The notes: generated by a model not told the origin, from the letters alone. 64,000 bases of DNA from Jeotgalibacillus malaysiensis (GCA_000818095.1 CP009416.1:2588501-2652500), one strand, 5' to 3'. Counted from the stretch's first letter, positions 37,323-48,224 are shown. Numbers and translations: made by a program.

Positions 37323-38378
37323 TCAATTCTCCTTGTTATAAAGTTTCTTAACATGTTCCCATTTAACCGGAGTGCCTTTATTTATGTCCATATACGCGGT
37401 TGAACCCATTACTTCATATAAATGTTTAGGTTTAATTCCATATCCAGGTCGAATTGACTTTACATTTTCTTTGGTAAAAATTTCTCCTTTCTTAATATCC
37501 TTCACCACAAACAACGAACGGGAAAATTCCCTACTCTTTTTCTTCTTATCAGTCATCTCATAATCGACTGAACCTATTGCTTTTTCAGCCTCTCTCACTG
37601 ATTCGACAAGCTGCTTAAACTCAGATGGGTCCAGTGAAAAACTCGCATCCGGACCACCAATCTTTTTATCTAGTATAAAATGCTTTTCAATCACTCTTGC
37701 ACCAAGTGCGACAGATACAACCGGTACCGTGATCCCAATGGTATGATCTGACAATCCTACTTCAACATTAAAAGTCTCTTTTAAATTCTGCATCGTCTTG
37801 AGATTGGCATCTTCTATTTTCGCAGGATAAGCTGACGTACACTTCAGTAAAATAATCTGATCATTTCCAGCTTTTCTACATGTCTCTACCGCCTCATCAA
37901 TTTCACTCATTGTGGCAATCCCTGTTGAAAGTATAATTGGCTTTTGTTTGGAAGCCACATACTCAATTAAAGGCAGATCTGTGATTTCAAAAGAAGCGAT
38001 TTTATAGGCAGGCACATTTAAACCTTCTAACAGGTCAACTGCGGTTGGATCAAATGGGCTTGAAAAGCAGATGATATTTAATTCCTTCGCATAATTCATT
38101 AGTTCTTCATGCCATTCCCATGGTGTATAGGCTTCACGATATAAATCATATAGCGTTCTGCCATCCCAAATGGTGCCCTGCTTCACCTGAAAATACTCAT
38201 TATCACAATCAATTGTGATTGTGTCTGGCGTGTATGTCTGCATTTTAATCGCATCTGCGCCTGCTTCTTTAGCTGCTTTCATCGTTTCTTTGGCAATATT
38301 TATATCATGGCCATGATTCGCAGACATTTCAGCAATGATAAATACTTTGTTGCGTAGATCAAATTGGTCAATCAACAT
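37323..38378 (-). CDS. pseI: Pseudaminic acid synthase
   Basis: It condenses the 6-deoxy sugar released by PseG with phosphoenolpyruvate to form pseudaminic acid. The 351-residue protein has a NeuB TIM barrel (FIIAEMSANHGHD, GADAIKMQTYTPDT) and a C-terminal SAF antifreeze-like domain (about 290-345). The active-site segment GGPDASFSLDP is of PseI type, unlike the GPDHKAS of sialic-acid synthases. It is the last gene of the pse operon, 15 bp after the PseG-PseH gene. Confidence 0.92.
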   Translation of the reverse strand: MLIDQFDLRNKVFIIAEMSANHGHDINIAKETMKAAKEAGADAIKMQTYTPDTITIDCDNEYFQVKQGTIWDGRTLYDLYREAYTPWEWHEELMNYAKELNIICFSSPFDPTAVDLLEGLNVPAYKIASFEITDLPLIEYVASKQKPIILSTGIATMSEIDEAVETCRKAGNDQIILLKCTSAYPAKIEDANLKTMQNLKETFNVEVGLSDHTIGITVPVVSVALGARVIEKHFILDKKIGGPDASFSLDPSEFKQLVESVREAEKAIGSVDYEMTDKKKKSREFSRSLFVVKDIKKGEIFTKENVKSIRPGYGIKPKHLYEVMGSTAYMDINKGTPVKWEHVKKLYNKEN

Positions 38379-38393
38379 CTTTTTATAACTCCT

Positions 38394-39845
38394 TTAGTCA
38401 CATGGATAAATAAATTGTAATAACCCATGATTATTTTCTTTTAATCTAAAATGCAATCGTTCAAATAGTTTCTTTGATAGAAGATTATCCTCTGATACAT
38501 AGGCAATGATTTGTGTTATCTCTTTTTTCTCTCTTTGGAGTTTACTGATACTTTCACTCATCAGCTTTCCGCTCATGCCTTTTCCTGCAAGTGCTCTGCC
38601 TAGACTGATACTTACCGTGGCAGAAGAACCTTCCAGCTGATATCTGATCTGTCCTAAAAACTGACCTGTCTCATCAGTGACCACATAAAAAACGTGGTCC
38701 TCTGATTGAATCATCTGCTTAAACCAGTTTTTATGATCAGACCACTCAATTTTTGATTGGTTAATCGAATGCTTCCGGACATAGTCTTCATTGGATAACT
38801 CAAAAACAGGTTTCATATCTTCATTCGTGACATTTCTCAGAAAATATCTTTTAGTTTGTGCCGCTGGATTTAAAATGGCGTCCACGATCCTTTTACTCCC
38901 CTGTCCGTCAACGACTCCAGCTAACTTTTCATACAACCGTAATCTGACATTGTTTAAAAGCATATCATCAAAGGCAGTTTTCAATTTTTGATCAAATTCA
39001 GGTTCATTGTGAAACAGACTATGTTTCACTAACTTTTGATCTATTAGCGCTTTCATATTTTGATGTTGATTTTCAATGACTTGTACCGGAATAAAAGGCG
39101 TTCGTGTTGCGGCACACTCAAAAATGGTTTGACCCGCAGCTGTAATGGCCAGGTCAGATGTAAGCATCAGACCTTTCATTTCTTCAGCGTTCACCTGTTC
39201 AAAAAAGCTGATATTTGGTGACGTCAATTGCTTAATCTGTTGCGTTTGATGAAAAGCACTGCCAATCACAACGTTAAAATGAATCGATGGGTGATCTCCT
39301 GTGAGCAGTTTTAAAATATCTGGTGTCAGATTGTGAAGATCTGACCCACCCATTGTGACCAACACTTCTTTGACATCTGACTGAATCGATTCTCTTACTG
39401 CTTTTGTAAATGGAGGTCTCAGAATACTGTACTTTGGTCCAATTAAATAGCAGTTACGATCGGTTTCAGGATACGTAACTGCTTTAGGATGAAGAGATGG
39501 ATTGACAATGATCCCGTCCGGGTATTCAATCCGCCCATTATCATCAATAAATAATACTTTTCTGGCGCGATTAGAAATCACTTCACAAATATCTTTACTC
39601 GCAAGATAAGAATCTACTATACAATCATCATCAGCTGTCAGAAAATCGATTAAAAACGCTTCAGATAACCAGTTTACAACCTGATATTGTCGCCCCTCTA
39701 GAATATCAATTTGATCAGATTCGCTGTGCACGATCAGTTCAACTGTAATACCTCTACTATACAATTCATCATAAAGAGAACTACACCTAGAGATATGGCC
39801 AAGACCTGACCGGTTTCCACCTTCAGTAAAAATATATACAGTCAT
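38394..39845 (-). CDS. PseG-PseH fusion: UDP-sugar hydrolase and N-acetyltransferase
   Basis: Two steps of pseudaminic acid synthesis in one 483-residue chain. The N-terminal part (1 to about 325) is a PseG-type GT-B fold that removes UDP, with EGGNRSGLGHISRCSSLYDE and VTMGGSDLHN. The C-terminal part (about 328-480) is a GNAT acetyltransferase like PseH, with YFLRNVTNEDMKPVFELSNE and SISLGRALAGKGMSGKLM. The ATG at 39845 (MTVYIFTEGG) has AGGGTG five bases upstream. The pathway order would be PseH before PseG, so the fusion would let the acetylated sugar pass directly to the hydrolase. Confidence 0.88.
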   Translation of the reverse strand: MTVYIFTEGGNRSGLGHISRCSSLYDELYSRGITVELIVHSESDQIDILEGRQYQVVNWLSEAFLIDFLTADDDCIVDSYLASKDICEVISNRARKVLFIDDNGRIEYPDGIIVNPSLHPKAVTYPETDRNCYLIGPKYSILRPPFTKAVRESIQSDVKEVLVTMGGSDLHNLTPDILKLLTGDHPSIHFNVVIGSAFHQTQQIKQLTSPNISFFEQVNAEEMKGLMLTSDLAITAAGQTIFECAATRTPFIPVQVIENQHQNMKALIDQKLVKHSLFHNEPEFDQKLKTAFDDMLLNNVRLRLYEKLAGVVDGQGSKRIVDAILNPAAQTKRYFLRNVTNEDMKPVFELSNEDYVRKHSINQSKIEWSDHKNWFKQMIQSEDHVFYVVTDETGQFLGQIRYQLEGSSATVSISLGRALAGKGMSGKLMSESISKLQREKKEITQIIAYVSEDNLLSKKLFERLHFRLKENNHGLLQFIYPCD

Positions 39846-39861
39846 CGTCGACACCCTAACC

Positions 39862-40596
39862 TTATTTGACTTTCTTCTGTTCAATATGTGCATTGATTTG
39901 AGCTAGTGATGGTTCCTGTTCAAATAGCTGTAACAGCTCACGTAGATAAAAATCGTGTGTTCCCTGAAATAATCTGTCGTAGATTTCAACCATTAAAGCC
40001 AAATCTTCCTCTGTATCAAGCGTCCACCGATGCCTTGACTCATCTTTTCCAGCCTGAACGTAATGAATATGATCACTGTGTTCATAAATATACGGGGTGA
40101 CATGTTCACGCTGATATGTTTCTTTTGCATTGAGAAATGCCTCTTCAAGCATTTGAAATGAAAATACCTCTGTGTCCAGTCCTCTTGGAAACGTACGTTG
40201 ACTTGCATCTGGACCCGCGTTTGTCACTACTTCGTTAGACCCTTTTTCAAACTGACTTACGAGGTCATCAATCACATGCGGGTCAATGACCGGACAATCA
40301 GAGGTCACTCGGACAATGATATCAATTTGATATTCTTTTGCCGCTAAATAATAGCGGCTCAGTACGTCATGTTCACTTCCGCGAAAGACTAATGCATTAT
40401 TTTTCTTTGCTTCCTCTTCAATCACATCATCCCGGTCAAGCGTCGTCGTAGCGATGATCACTTCATCCACTAATGCCGCCTGCCTGACTCTTGTAATAAC
40501 GTGAGATAACACAGAAGCACCTTTCAGTTCTTTCATAACTTTGCCGGACAATCTGGTTGAACCCATTCTAGCCTGAATAATGACAGCTGTTTTCAT
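39862..40596 (-). CDS. pseF: Pseudaminic acid cytidylyltransferase
   Basis: It activates pseudaminic acid as CMP-Pse. The 244-residue protein has the nucleotidyltransferase start TAVIIQARMGSTRLSGKVM and RVTSDCPVIDPHVID, of the SpsF/PseF group used by Bacillus-type pathways. The ATG at 40596 has AGGTG six to seven bases upstream, and is 9 bp past pseC. Confidence 0.88.
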   Translation of the reverse strand: MKTAVIIQARMGSTRLSGKVMKELKGASVLSHVITRVRQAALVDEVIIATTTLDRDDVIEEEAKKNNALVFRGSEHDVLSRYYLAAKEYQIDIIVRVTSDCPVIDPHVIDDLVSQFEKGSNEVVTNAGPDASQRTFPRGLDTEVFSFQMLEEAFLNAKETYQREHVTPYIYEHSDHIHYVQAGKDESRHRWTLDTEEDLALMVEIYDRLFQGTHDFYLRELLQLFEQEPSLAQINAHIEQKKVK

Positions 40597-40605
40597 GTTA
40601 AACAC

Positions 40606-41789
40606 CTACCTTCGGTACTGATCAATGACGCGATTTACTGCAGTAATGACATCATTTACATCATCCTCTGTCATCGCAGGGAAAAGTGGTAATGTGATGA
40701 TTTCTTCATACAGTTTTTCAGCCTGCGGACAGATTCCTTTTTGATAACCGAGACCTGAATAATAAGGGAGTAAATGAACCGGAATATAATGTACATTCAC
40801 ACCGATATTTTCTTTTATAAGTGCTTCAAACACTTCTTTTCTGTCTACTGTTAACTTCTCTAAATCCAACCGGATCACATATAAGTGCCAGCTTGATTCA
40901 CCGCTCTCATTTTGAACAGGTGTCTGAATGATATCATGACCTTGAAACGCTTCATTGTAGGTTGAGGTATACTTTCTTCTTCTAGCCACAAAATGATCCA
41001 GTTTTTTCAGCTGACTCGTCCCAAGTGCTGCCTGGATATCTGTCATCCGGTAATTAAACCCTAAAAATTGCATTTCATAATACCACGGGCCGTGATCTTC
41101 AATCATTTTATCTGCATCTCTGGTAATGCCATGAGACCTGAACTGAATGAGCTTTTCATAGAGCGCTTTACTGTCAGTCGTAATCATACCACCTTCCCCG
41201 GAGGTGATATGTTTCACAGGGTGAAAGCTGAACATCGTCATATCACTGATGGAACCGATTTTTTGATCACGATAAGTCGCTCCAAGTGCATGAGCAGCAT
41301 CTTCAATGACTAGGAGATCGTAGTCTTTTGCGATTTGTTGAATGACATCCATTTCTGCTGGTTGACCCGTGAAATGGACAGGGATGATTGCTTTTGTTTT
41401 TTCTGTAATTAATGACCGGATGTTTTCAGGATCAATGTTATAAGTTTCCGGATTAATATCAGCAAACACCGGTTTCCCACGCTGGTAAAGCACACAATTT
41501 GCACTCGCAGCAAATGTCATGGGGGTAGTGATGACTTCATCTCCATCAGCAATCCCTGCAGCAAAACAAGCACCATGTAATGCGGCTGTGCCATTTGAGA
41601 ATGCCACAGCATAGGTTGAGCCGACATAATCTGCCACAGCCCTTTCAAATTCCGCTACAGCTGGTCCTGTGGTTAAATAATCACTTGTTAATACTTGAAT
41701 AACCGATTCAATATCTTCATCGTCAATATTTTGACGAGCATATGGCAGGTATTCTTTTCTAACAATATTGTTATTTTTATTTAGAGTCA

Positions 41790-41790
<1 letters not shown>
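40606..41790 (-). CDS. pseC: UDP-4-amino-4,6-dideoxy-N-acetyl-beta-L-altrosamine transaminase
   Basis: A 394-residue PLP-dependent aminotransferase of the DegT/DnrJ/EryC1 family. The PLP lysine is in FHPVKHITSGEGG and the PLP-contacting Asp in VIEDAAHALGA. It carries out the second step of the pse pathway, after PseB. It starts in a TAATG overlap with pseB. Confidence 0.92.
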
Positions 41791-42755
<965 letters not shown>

Positions 42756-42775
42756 CTATTTCACCTTGTTTTCTG

Positions 42776-43120
42776 TTATAATGTTTCTTTTATCCATTTT
42801 TCTAGCATTGGATTCAATTCATATTCTAATACATCTGCTAAAAGCACATTATCATCATTCTCTAAACCTTCTAACGCTTCTTTTAAAATACTTGTTAGTA
42901 ATGCTTTATCAATTACAATATTGTAACCATTTTTTTCAATACCCTCAACAGCTGAAAGAAGCCATGATAGGGCATCAATCAATTCTGGGAGTAAATTCAT
43001 CGCTTTATATTCATTACCCTGTCTAAGGTAACTGTTTACTAATTCTGAATTATAATGAAGACTTGGTAATAATTCATTTATTGATTGTTTAGTTTCACCA
43101 ACTAGATTCTCTACATTCAT
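42776..43120 (-). CDS. Small helical protein of unknown function in the glycosylation cluster
   Basis: A 114-residue acidic, helical protein without membrane segments or a known motif (MNVENLVGETKQSINELLPS..., and EALEGLENDDNVLLADVLEY). Its start overlaps the end of the larger Maf gene by 4 bp, so it is co-translated with it, and pseB follows 20 bp later. This placement suggests an accessory role for Maf or for flagellin glycosylation. No function can be assigned from sequence alone. Confidence 0.7.
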   Translation of the reverse strand: MNVENLVGETKQSINELLPSLHYNSELVNSYLRQGNEYKAMNLLPELIDALSWLLSAVEGIEKNGYNIVIDKALLTSILKEALEGLENDDNVLLADVLEYELNPMLEKWIKETL

Positions 43121-44859
43121 TCCGGAAACTCCTTGTTATTTATTTTATTAATTAAAACCTCTAACCACCTTACCATTTTACTTACAGAGTGCTCTATATC
43201 TGTGTACAAAACAGTTGACTTCCTTACTAGCCTACCTTCTACCTCCTGATCATTTTCTTGATCTCTTTTTAAATCTAAGTGGTTAACTTTATAGATTACT
43301 GGACTAACAATATAAAATAAAAATTGATCATTTAAATACGTCTTGATAGTATTGTCAGATTGAATCAAATCTTCTGATAGGTTGTGAAAAGAGTAATCGT
43401 TATTTTCATGATATTGTTCAAAAAGTTTTAGTGTTTTTTCAAGAACTTCTAACAGTTCCTTGTAATCTAAAATTTTCTTGTTAATTTTATTAATAAATTC
43501 AGATGGTATTTCTTTTACAATTAGATCATTATTCTCTATAAGAAAATTTTCATTTGCCTTATCATCAATGGAATCATTTAAAAATTTACTAAAAGCTATT
43601 TGCTTAAATCCTTTTATTTTCACACCACCTTCTGTACAATTAAACACTTCATTTGAATAAGTTTCATTTTCAATTATTTGTTCGAAGCTTTTTCTCATTC
43701 CCTCAAAAACGTAGTCAGTTAGAACATCTTCTCCATAATAACCTTCAGTATAGAAAGCTTTTCTATTATTTATAAATTCTTCATCGATTTTTTTCATGTT
43801 TTTGTTTCCTAAAGAATGTGTGTAGTGATTTGTATATGCTAAGTCCTGACCAATTAGACAGATAGGTAGTGATGTTAACTTTAAAGCTATATTCAAACTA
43901 AAGTTTGCAACCGACTGCCCTGACTGGATATTAGATATTTCAGCATTTAACAAATCATTTGTTATATTGTTCATTACAACATGATCATGTATCGAAAAAA
44001 TATATTTTTGCCCCGTATTTTTCTCAAGGATTTTATGATGTAATATTAAAGGAAAAGCAATAGGTATTTCTTCTAAGTTTATATCTTTAAAATGATTAAA
44101 GTTATTTATACCACCATCCACTGTAACTAATAAGTCTGGCTTAATATTATTAATTAAAAGTGTATTGAGTGTTGATCCAGCACATATGAGAAATATGTCT
44201 TTTCTAAATTTTTTTAGCAATTCTAGCTGCTTCTCAAGTGAAGGTCCCCCCGAAGCAATAACGATTGGTTGGTGAATTTTATTAAATAAAACTGAAATGT
44301 CCTCAGATTGATAAAAGTGTCTTAAATTTAATATATGATTTTTTTGCCATTCATTTGCGAACATATTCCTTGTATTATTATTGACAATATTATGTATTAA
44401 AACATCTTTAATATCTTTATAAACTGATAGTAGAATTTCTGCATACAGTTTATCATAATTTGGAGTCACAATGATTTCCACTCGCCCCATGAATTTATCT
44501 ATATATGTTGATAAAATTATTTTAAGTTTATCTAAATCATGCCCATCAAAATTAATTAATTCTACATTATCCTTATGAATCATGTTTTTGAACGTATCAT
44601 CATCCCTTAAGTTATCTACAACAACACTATTTGGCTCAATTATTAACAATGCTTCGTCTTCTGTAAGTCTAGTAGCTATCTCATTAGCAACATGACTTGC
44701 CCCCAAACCGAACAACACATGTAAATGATTTAGTTTGAAATTTGCTGATACAATATTTTTTGCTTCATTGATAGGATCATACTTGCTATGTACGTAAAGG
44801 TTATTAATTTTCATCGTTAAAGCATTATTTCTCTTCGCTTCTATGTATAATATTTCCAT
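43117..44859 (-). CDS. Maf-type motility-associated glycosyltransferase (large)
   Basis: A 580-residue protein of the Maf (DUF115) family, which transfers nonulosonic acids such as pseudaminic acid to flagellin Ser/Thr. The N-terminus has LYVHSKYDPINEAKN, the centre PIVIASGGPSLEKQLEL and VTVDGG, and the signature region PICLIGQDLAYTNHYTHS. The ATG at 44859 has AAAGGTGA five bases upstream. It lies directly behind hag1 and ahead of the pse genes. It is much longer than the second Maf in the window. Confidence 0.88.
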   Translation of the reverse strand: MEILYIEAKRNNALTMKINNLYVHSKYDPINEAKNIVSANFKLNHLHVLFGLGASHVANEIATRLTEDEALLIIEPNSVVVDNLRDDDTFKNMIHKDNVELINFDGHDLDKLKIILSTYIDKFMGRVEIIVTPNYDKLYAEILLSVYKDIKDVLIHNIVNNNTRNMFANEWQKNHILNLRHFYQSEDISVLFNKIHQPIVIASGGPSLEKQLELLKKFRKDIFLICAGSTLNTLLINNIKPDLLVTVDGGINNFNHFKDINLEEIPIAFPLILHHKILEKNTGQKYIFSIHDHVVMNNITNDLLNAEISNIQSGQSVANFSLNIALKLTSLPICLIGQDLAYTNHYTHSLGNKNMKKIDEEFINNRKAFYTEGYYGEDVLTDYVFEGMRKSFEQIIENETYSNEVFNCTEGGVKIKGFKQIAFSKFLNDSIDDKANENFLIENNDLIVKEIPSEFINKINKKILDYKELLEVLEKTLKLFEQYHENNDYSFHNLSEDLIQSDNTIKTYLNDQFLFYIVSPVIYKVNHLDLKRDQENDQEVEGRLVRKSTVLYTDIEHSVSKMVRWLEVLINKINNKEFPE

Positions 44860-44871
44860 ATAAATCACCTT

Positions 44872-44910
44872 TTTAAAAAGGCAACCTGTACAATTGTACG
44901 GTTGCCTTAA
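44872..44910 (-). terminator. Terminator of the hag2-hag1 transcript
   Basis: On the minus strand AAGGCAACC and GGTTGCCTT pair, with an inner GTACAATTGTAC palindrome, followed by TTTTT. It separates the strongly expressed flagellins from the Maf gene. Confidence 0.92.
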
Positions 44911-44913
44911 GTT

Positions 44914-45729
44914 TTATCTAAGTAGCTGTAATACACCTTGTGGTTGTTGGTTAGCCTGTGCCAGCATTGCCTGCGCCGCTTGAGAAAGGATAGAGTTCTT
45001 AGTCTGCTCCATCATCTCCTTAGCCATATCTACATCACGAACTCGTGACTCGGCTGCCGTAAGGTTTTCTGCACCTGTATTCAGGTTATTAATTGTATGC
45101 TCCAAGCGGTTTTGTACTGCACCAAACTTTGAACGCATTTCTGATACAGTTTCAATCGCGCTGTTAATATCACTAATAGCCGAGTTTGCATTAGCTCTGC
45201 TATCAACAGTAATTGCCGCTAAGCTTAAACCAAGAGCTGTTGCAGTCATTTTCGAAATTGTCATTGCAATAACCTGACCTGAATTTGCTCCAACCTGGAA
45301 TTCATAAGTACCTGCAGTACTGATTAATTTCTGTGTATTAAATTCAGTTTCATTAGCAATACGAGTAACCTCGCTCTTTAATTGCTTTAACTCATCTCCA
45401 ATTGCAGTACGGTCATCTGTAACGTTAGTATCGTTCGAGGCTTGTACTGCTAGCTCTCTCATACGCTGAAGAATCGAATGAGTTTCATTCAATGCACCTT
45501 CAGCCGTTTGAATTAGAGAAATACCATCTTGTGCATTTCTTGATGCCTGCTCTAAACCGCGGATCTGTCCACGCATTTTTTCAGAAATTGAAAGACCAGC
45601 TGCATCATCACCTGCTCGGTTAATTCGCAGTCCAGAAGATAGCTTTTCCATAGACTTTGATTGATCCAAATTCGCCGCACCAAATTGACGGTGTGTGTTA
45701 AGAGCTGCAATATTGTGATTAATAATCAT
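44914..45729 (-). CDS. hag: Flagellin, copy 1
   Basis: A 271-residue flagellin made of the conserved D0/D1 parts and a very short central region. The N-terminus [20 protein letters not shown] and C-terminus [20 protein letters not shown] polymerise; only residues about 115-205 differ from copy 2. The ATG at 45729 follows AAGGAGGAG. A CsrA-type hairpin lies in the leader. It is probably glycosylated by the Maf proteins next door. No promoter is seen in the 57 bp after copy 2, so the two are likely bicistronic. Confidence 0.96.
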   Translation of the reverse strand: MIINHNIAALNTHRQFGAANLDQSKSMEKLSSGLRINRAGDDAAGLSISEKMRGQIRGLEQASRNAQDGISLIQTAEGALNETHSILQRMRELAVQASNDTNVTDDRTAIGDELKQLKSEVTRIANETEFNTQKLISTAGTYEFQVGANSGQVIAMTISKMTATALGLSLAAITVDSRANANSAISDINSAIETVSEMRSKFGAVQNRLEHTINNLNTGAENLTAAESRVRDVDMAKEMMEQTKNSILSQAAQAMLAQANQQPQGVLQLLR

Positions 45730-45753
45730 TTTTTCTCCTCCTTGAATGTATGT

Positions 45754-45771
45754 GTTCACTTCCTTGTGAAC
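45754..45771 (-). promoter_or_regulatory. CsrA-type hairpin in the hag1 leader
   Basis: On the minus strand GTTCAC-AAGGAA-GTGAAC: a perfect 6-bp stem with a GGA in the loop, about 25 bases ahead of the start. A second GGA is in the Shine-Dalgarno sequence (45735-45743). This two-site design is how CsrA represses hag in B. subtilis. Confidence 0.75.
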
Positions 45772-45786
45772 TAAATATAACTAGTA

Positions 45787-46602
45787 TTATCTAAGTAGCT
45801 GAAGTACCCCTTGTGGTTGCTGGTTAGCCTGCGCCAACATTGCCTGAGCTGCTTGAGAAAGAATAGAATTTTTAGTCTGCTCCATCATTTCTTTAGCCAT
45901 ATCTACATCGCGTACTCGTGATTCGGCTGCCGTAAGGTTCTCTGCACCCGTGTTCAGGTTATTAATCGTATGCTCTAGTCGGTTTTGGACTGCACCAAAC
46001 TTTGAACGCATTTCCGAAACAGATTTGAGCGCGTCATTAATATTTGTGATTGCTGCATTAGCATTTGTTCTAGTCGTAACTGTAATAGCACCTGCTGTTA
46101 ACCCTAATGCATCAGCTGACATAGTAGTAATCGAAAGAGCAATAACCTGACCTGAGTTTGCTCCAACCTGGAATTCATAAGTACCTGAAGCACTGATTAA
46201 TTTCTGTGTATTAAACTCAGTTTCATCAGCAATTCGAGTGATCTCACTTCTTAGTTGAGTAAGTTCATTGCTAATTGCAGTACGGTCATCTGTAACGTTA
46301 GTATCGTTCGAGGCTTGTACTGCTAGCTCTCTCATACGCTGAAGAATCGAATGAGTTTCATTCAATGCACCTTCAGCCGTTTGAATTAGAGAAATACCAT
46401 CTTGTGCATTTCTTGATGCCTGCTCTAAACCGCGGATCTGTCCACGCATTTTTTCAGAAATTGAAAGACCAGCTGCATCATCACCTGCTCGGTTAATTCG
46501 CAGTCCAGAAGATAGCTTTTCCATAGACTTTGATTGATCCAAATTCGCCGCACCAAATTGACGGTGTGTGTTAAGAGCTGCAATATTGTGATTAATAATC
46601 AT
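45787..46602 (-). CDS. hag: Flagellin, copy 2
   Basis: A 271-residue flagellin nearly identical to copy 1. Its first half and leader match copy 1 base for base (46273-46644 with 45400-45771). The last third encodes the same residues but with many synonymous differences. The variable part is residues about 115-205. It is first after a sigma-D-like promoter and carries its own CsrA-type hairpin and AAGGAGGAG ribosome binding site. Confidence 0.96.
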   Translation of the reverse strand: MIINHNIAALNTHRQFGAANLDQSKSMEKLSSGLRINRAGDDAAGLSISEKMRGQIRGLEQASRNAQDGISLIQTAEGALNETHSILQRMRELAVQASNDTNVTDDRTAISNELTQLRSEITRIADETEFNTQKLISASGTYEFQVGANSGQVIALSITTMSADALGLTAGAITVTTRTNANAAITNINDALKSVSEMRSKFGAVQNRLEHTINNLNTGAENLTAAESRVRDVDMAKEMMEQTKNSILSQAAQAMLAQANQQPQGVLQLLR

Positions 46603-46626
46603 TTTTTCTCCTCCTTGAATGTATGT

Positions 46627-46644
46627 GTTCACTTCCTTGTGAAC
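46627..46644 (-). promoter_or_regulatory. CsrA-type hairpin in the hag2 leader
   Basis: The same GTTCAC-AAGGAA-GTGAAC hairpin as before hag1, at the same distance from the start codon. The sequence identity between the two leaders ends exactly at its 5' base. Confidence 0.75.
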
Positions 46645-46693
46645 AATAATGATAACTCCCTAGTTGGCCAATTCCAGAGTGGTTACAATATTT

Positions 46694-46720
46694 ATATCGA
46701 ACAACTCTATAAATTATTTA
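46694..46720 (-). promoter_or_regulatory. Sigma-D-like promoter of hag2-hag1
   Basis: On the minus strand TAAA - 15 bases - TTCGATAT, six of eight matches in the -10 and a full -35. The promoter overlaps the last codons of the upstream Maf gene. Confidence 0.7.
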
Positions 46721-47961
46721 GTCTTTGTAATACTTTTTAAATATTTTTCAAATGAAATATGTTCCCAGCCCTTTATATAAGCTCCGCCCTCAGTACAATT
46801 AAACAATAAGAGTTCTGGATTTCGTGCTTTATAGTGTTCGAACCATTTTCTGTAGGAGTTTAGGTTTAAAGAAGTTGGTATATATGAATCTCTATTGTAA
46901 GATAGTACTTTCAAATCCTCTCGTTTCTCAGTTCTTATACTTGTTTGAACTGCATATGTACTATGGGTTTGTAAATTTGAAAAAGCAAGATCTTGCCCTA
47001 TCAAAGCAATTGACTTAGGCTTCATTTTCACCATTAAATCCAATAGGGTCGTTGCAACAGATCCACCAGTTTTAATTAAAGGTAATTTTTCTTTATTAGC
47101 AAATAATTCCGCCCGATTATAGTCTTCTTGAAACAACAATTCTTTCTCTCCGCTGAATTCTTTTACTGTTAAGTGATAAGCTGTGCTTAAAAAAAACATT
47201 TTGAAGTGATCAGGCAGTCCCTCAAGGTGACCTTTTGTTGAATGATTTGGATCAGTAATTATTCCGAAGTTCAAACGAACTCCATTATTAATCAAGGGTT
47301 TTATTGCCCTTCCAACCGCTCCAACGACAACTTCAGAATCATTTACCTTCTTTTTCAAAATATCGTAGTGTAGATCGAGTGAAGGACCTGCAGAAACAAG
47401 TACCATATGTTTTCCTTTATAATCAGAATTTAAATTAAAAAAAGGGATACCCAGTTTTAAGTTTTCGACAAAATTTTTGTTCAATTGCTGTGAATGATTT
47501 TCAATGGATGACAATTGAATATATATCGTATTAAGGATTTCTTTCAATTCGGAATATCTTTTTGGGATGAGATCTATTGACTGTTTATAAAGTAATAGAT
47601 TTGATTGTTTAATTGAAGACAGCATGATTTTCAGTTCATTCAAACTTAATTTTTCTATATTACTGAGTTTAACGTTTTTGTGAAGGTCAGTTTTTCTGAA
47701 CCAGTTGATATACTCCTCATCTGCCTCAAAATAAACTATATGATTTTCAGGAAGCCTCTTTGCTAGTAAGTTTATGTGATATCCTCCAGCTAACCCTATA
47801 ACCAAAATTGGGTTTTCTGGATCTATACTTTCCATTTGCTTTTCAACCCACATTTCAGCTTCGTTCATGGGGTCATATTTACTATGAAAATATAATTTCC
47901 TTTGGTTTATATTAACTGCAACAGTAGGAACAGTTTTGGTTTCAATAATTTCAAACTTCAT
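46714..47961 (-). CDS. Maf-type motility-associated glycosyltransferase (short)
   Basis: A 415-residue second member of the Maf/DUF115 family. It shares with the large one KLYFHSKYDPMNEAE, a central MVLVSAGPSLDLHYDIL and the signature SIALIGQDLAFSNLQTHS. It lies between csrA and hag2, so two different transferases bracket the two flagellin genes. It may use a different acceptor site or sugar. The start has AAAGGTG upstream. Confidence 0.87.
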   Translation of the reverse strand: MKFEIIETKTVPTVAVNINQRKLYFHSKYDPMNEAEMWVEKQMESIDPENPILVIGLAGGYHINLLAKRLPENHIVYFEADEEYINWFRKTDLHKNVKLSNIEKLSLNELKIMLSSIKQSNLLLYKQSIDLIPKRYSELKEILNTIYIQLSSIENHSQQLNKNFVENLKLGIPFFNLNSDYKGKHMVLVSAGPSLDLHYDILKKKVNDSEVVVGAVGRAIKPLINNGVRLNFGIITDPNHSTKGHLEGLPDHFKMFFLSTAYHLTVKEFSGEKELLFQEDYNRAELFANKEKLPLIKTGGSVATTLLDLMVKMKPKSIALIGQDLAFSNLQTHSTYAVQTSIRTEKREDLKVLSYNRDSYIPTSLNLNSYRKWFEHYKARNPELLLFNCTEGGAYIKGWEHISFEKYLKSITKTK

Positions 47962-48004
47962 GTTTTCACCTTTCAGAACAATAGTGATTACTAATATCGA
48001 AAAG

Positions 48005-48220
48005 TTATCCTCTCAAAAACTTTTCAATATCCTCGATTCCATTGGCTGCAACTTTATTTTCCTCCTGAATTTCTAAAAATACCTCTTTCCTATGTATATC
48101 CACATGTTTAGGAGCGTCGATCCCAAGCTTCACCTGATCACCATTTACTGAAAGTACAGTAATCTCAATATCATCACCAATTCTAATTGCTTCACCGGTT
48201 TTTCTTGTCAGCACTAACAT
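48005..48220 (-). CDS. csrA: Translational regulator CsrA
   Basis: A 71-residue RNA-binding dimer. Both RNA-contact strands are present: [12 protein letters not shown] and [12 protein letters not shown] (with the key Arg). It represses hag translation by binding GGA sites at the leader; two such hairpins are found here. FliW, encoded 4 bp upstream, antagonises it. Confidence 0.96.
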   Translation of the reverse strand: MLVLTRKTGEAIRIGDDIEITVLSVNGDQVKLGIDAPKHVDIHRKEVFLEIQEENKVAANGIEDIEKFLRG

Positions 48221-48224
48221 CGGA

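Noticed and set aside
39846-39893. Longer N-terminus for the PseG-PseH fusion
   Set aside because: It would overlap pseF and the extra residues (MHILNRRKSNK) do not belong to the PseG fold; the internal ATG has a ribosome binding site.
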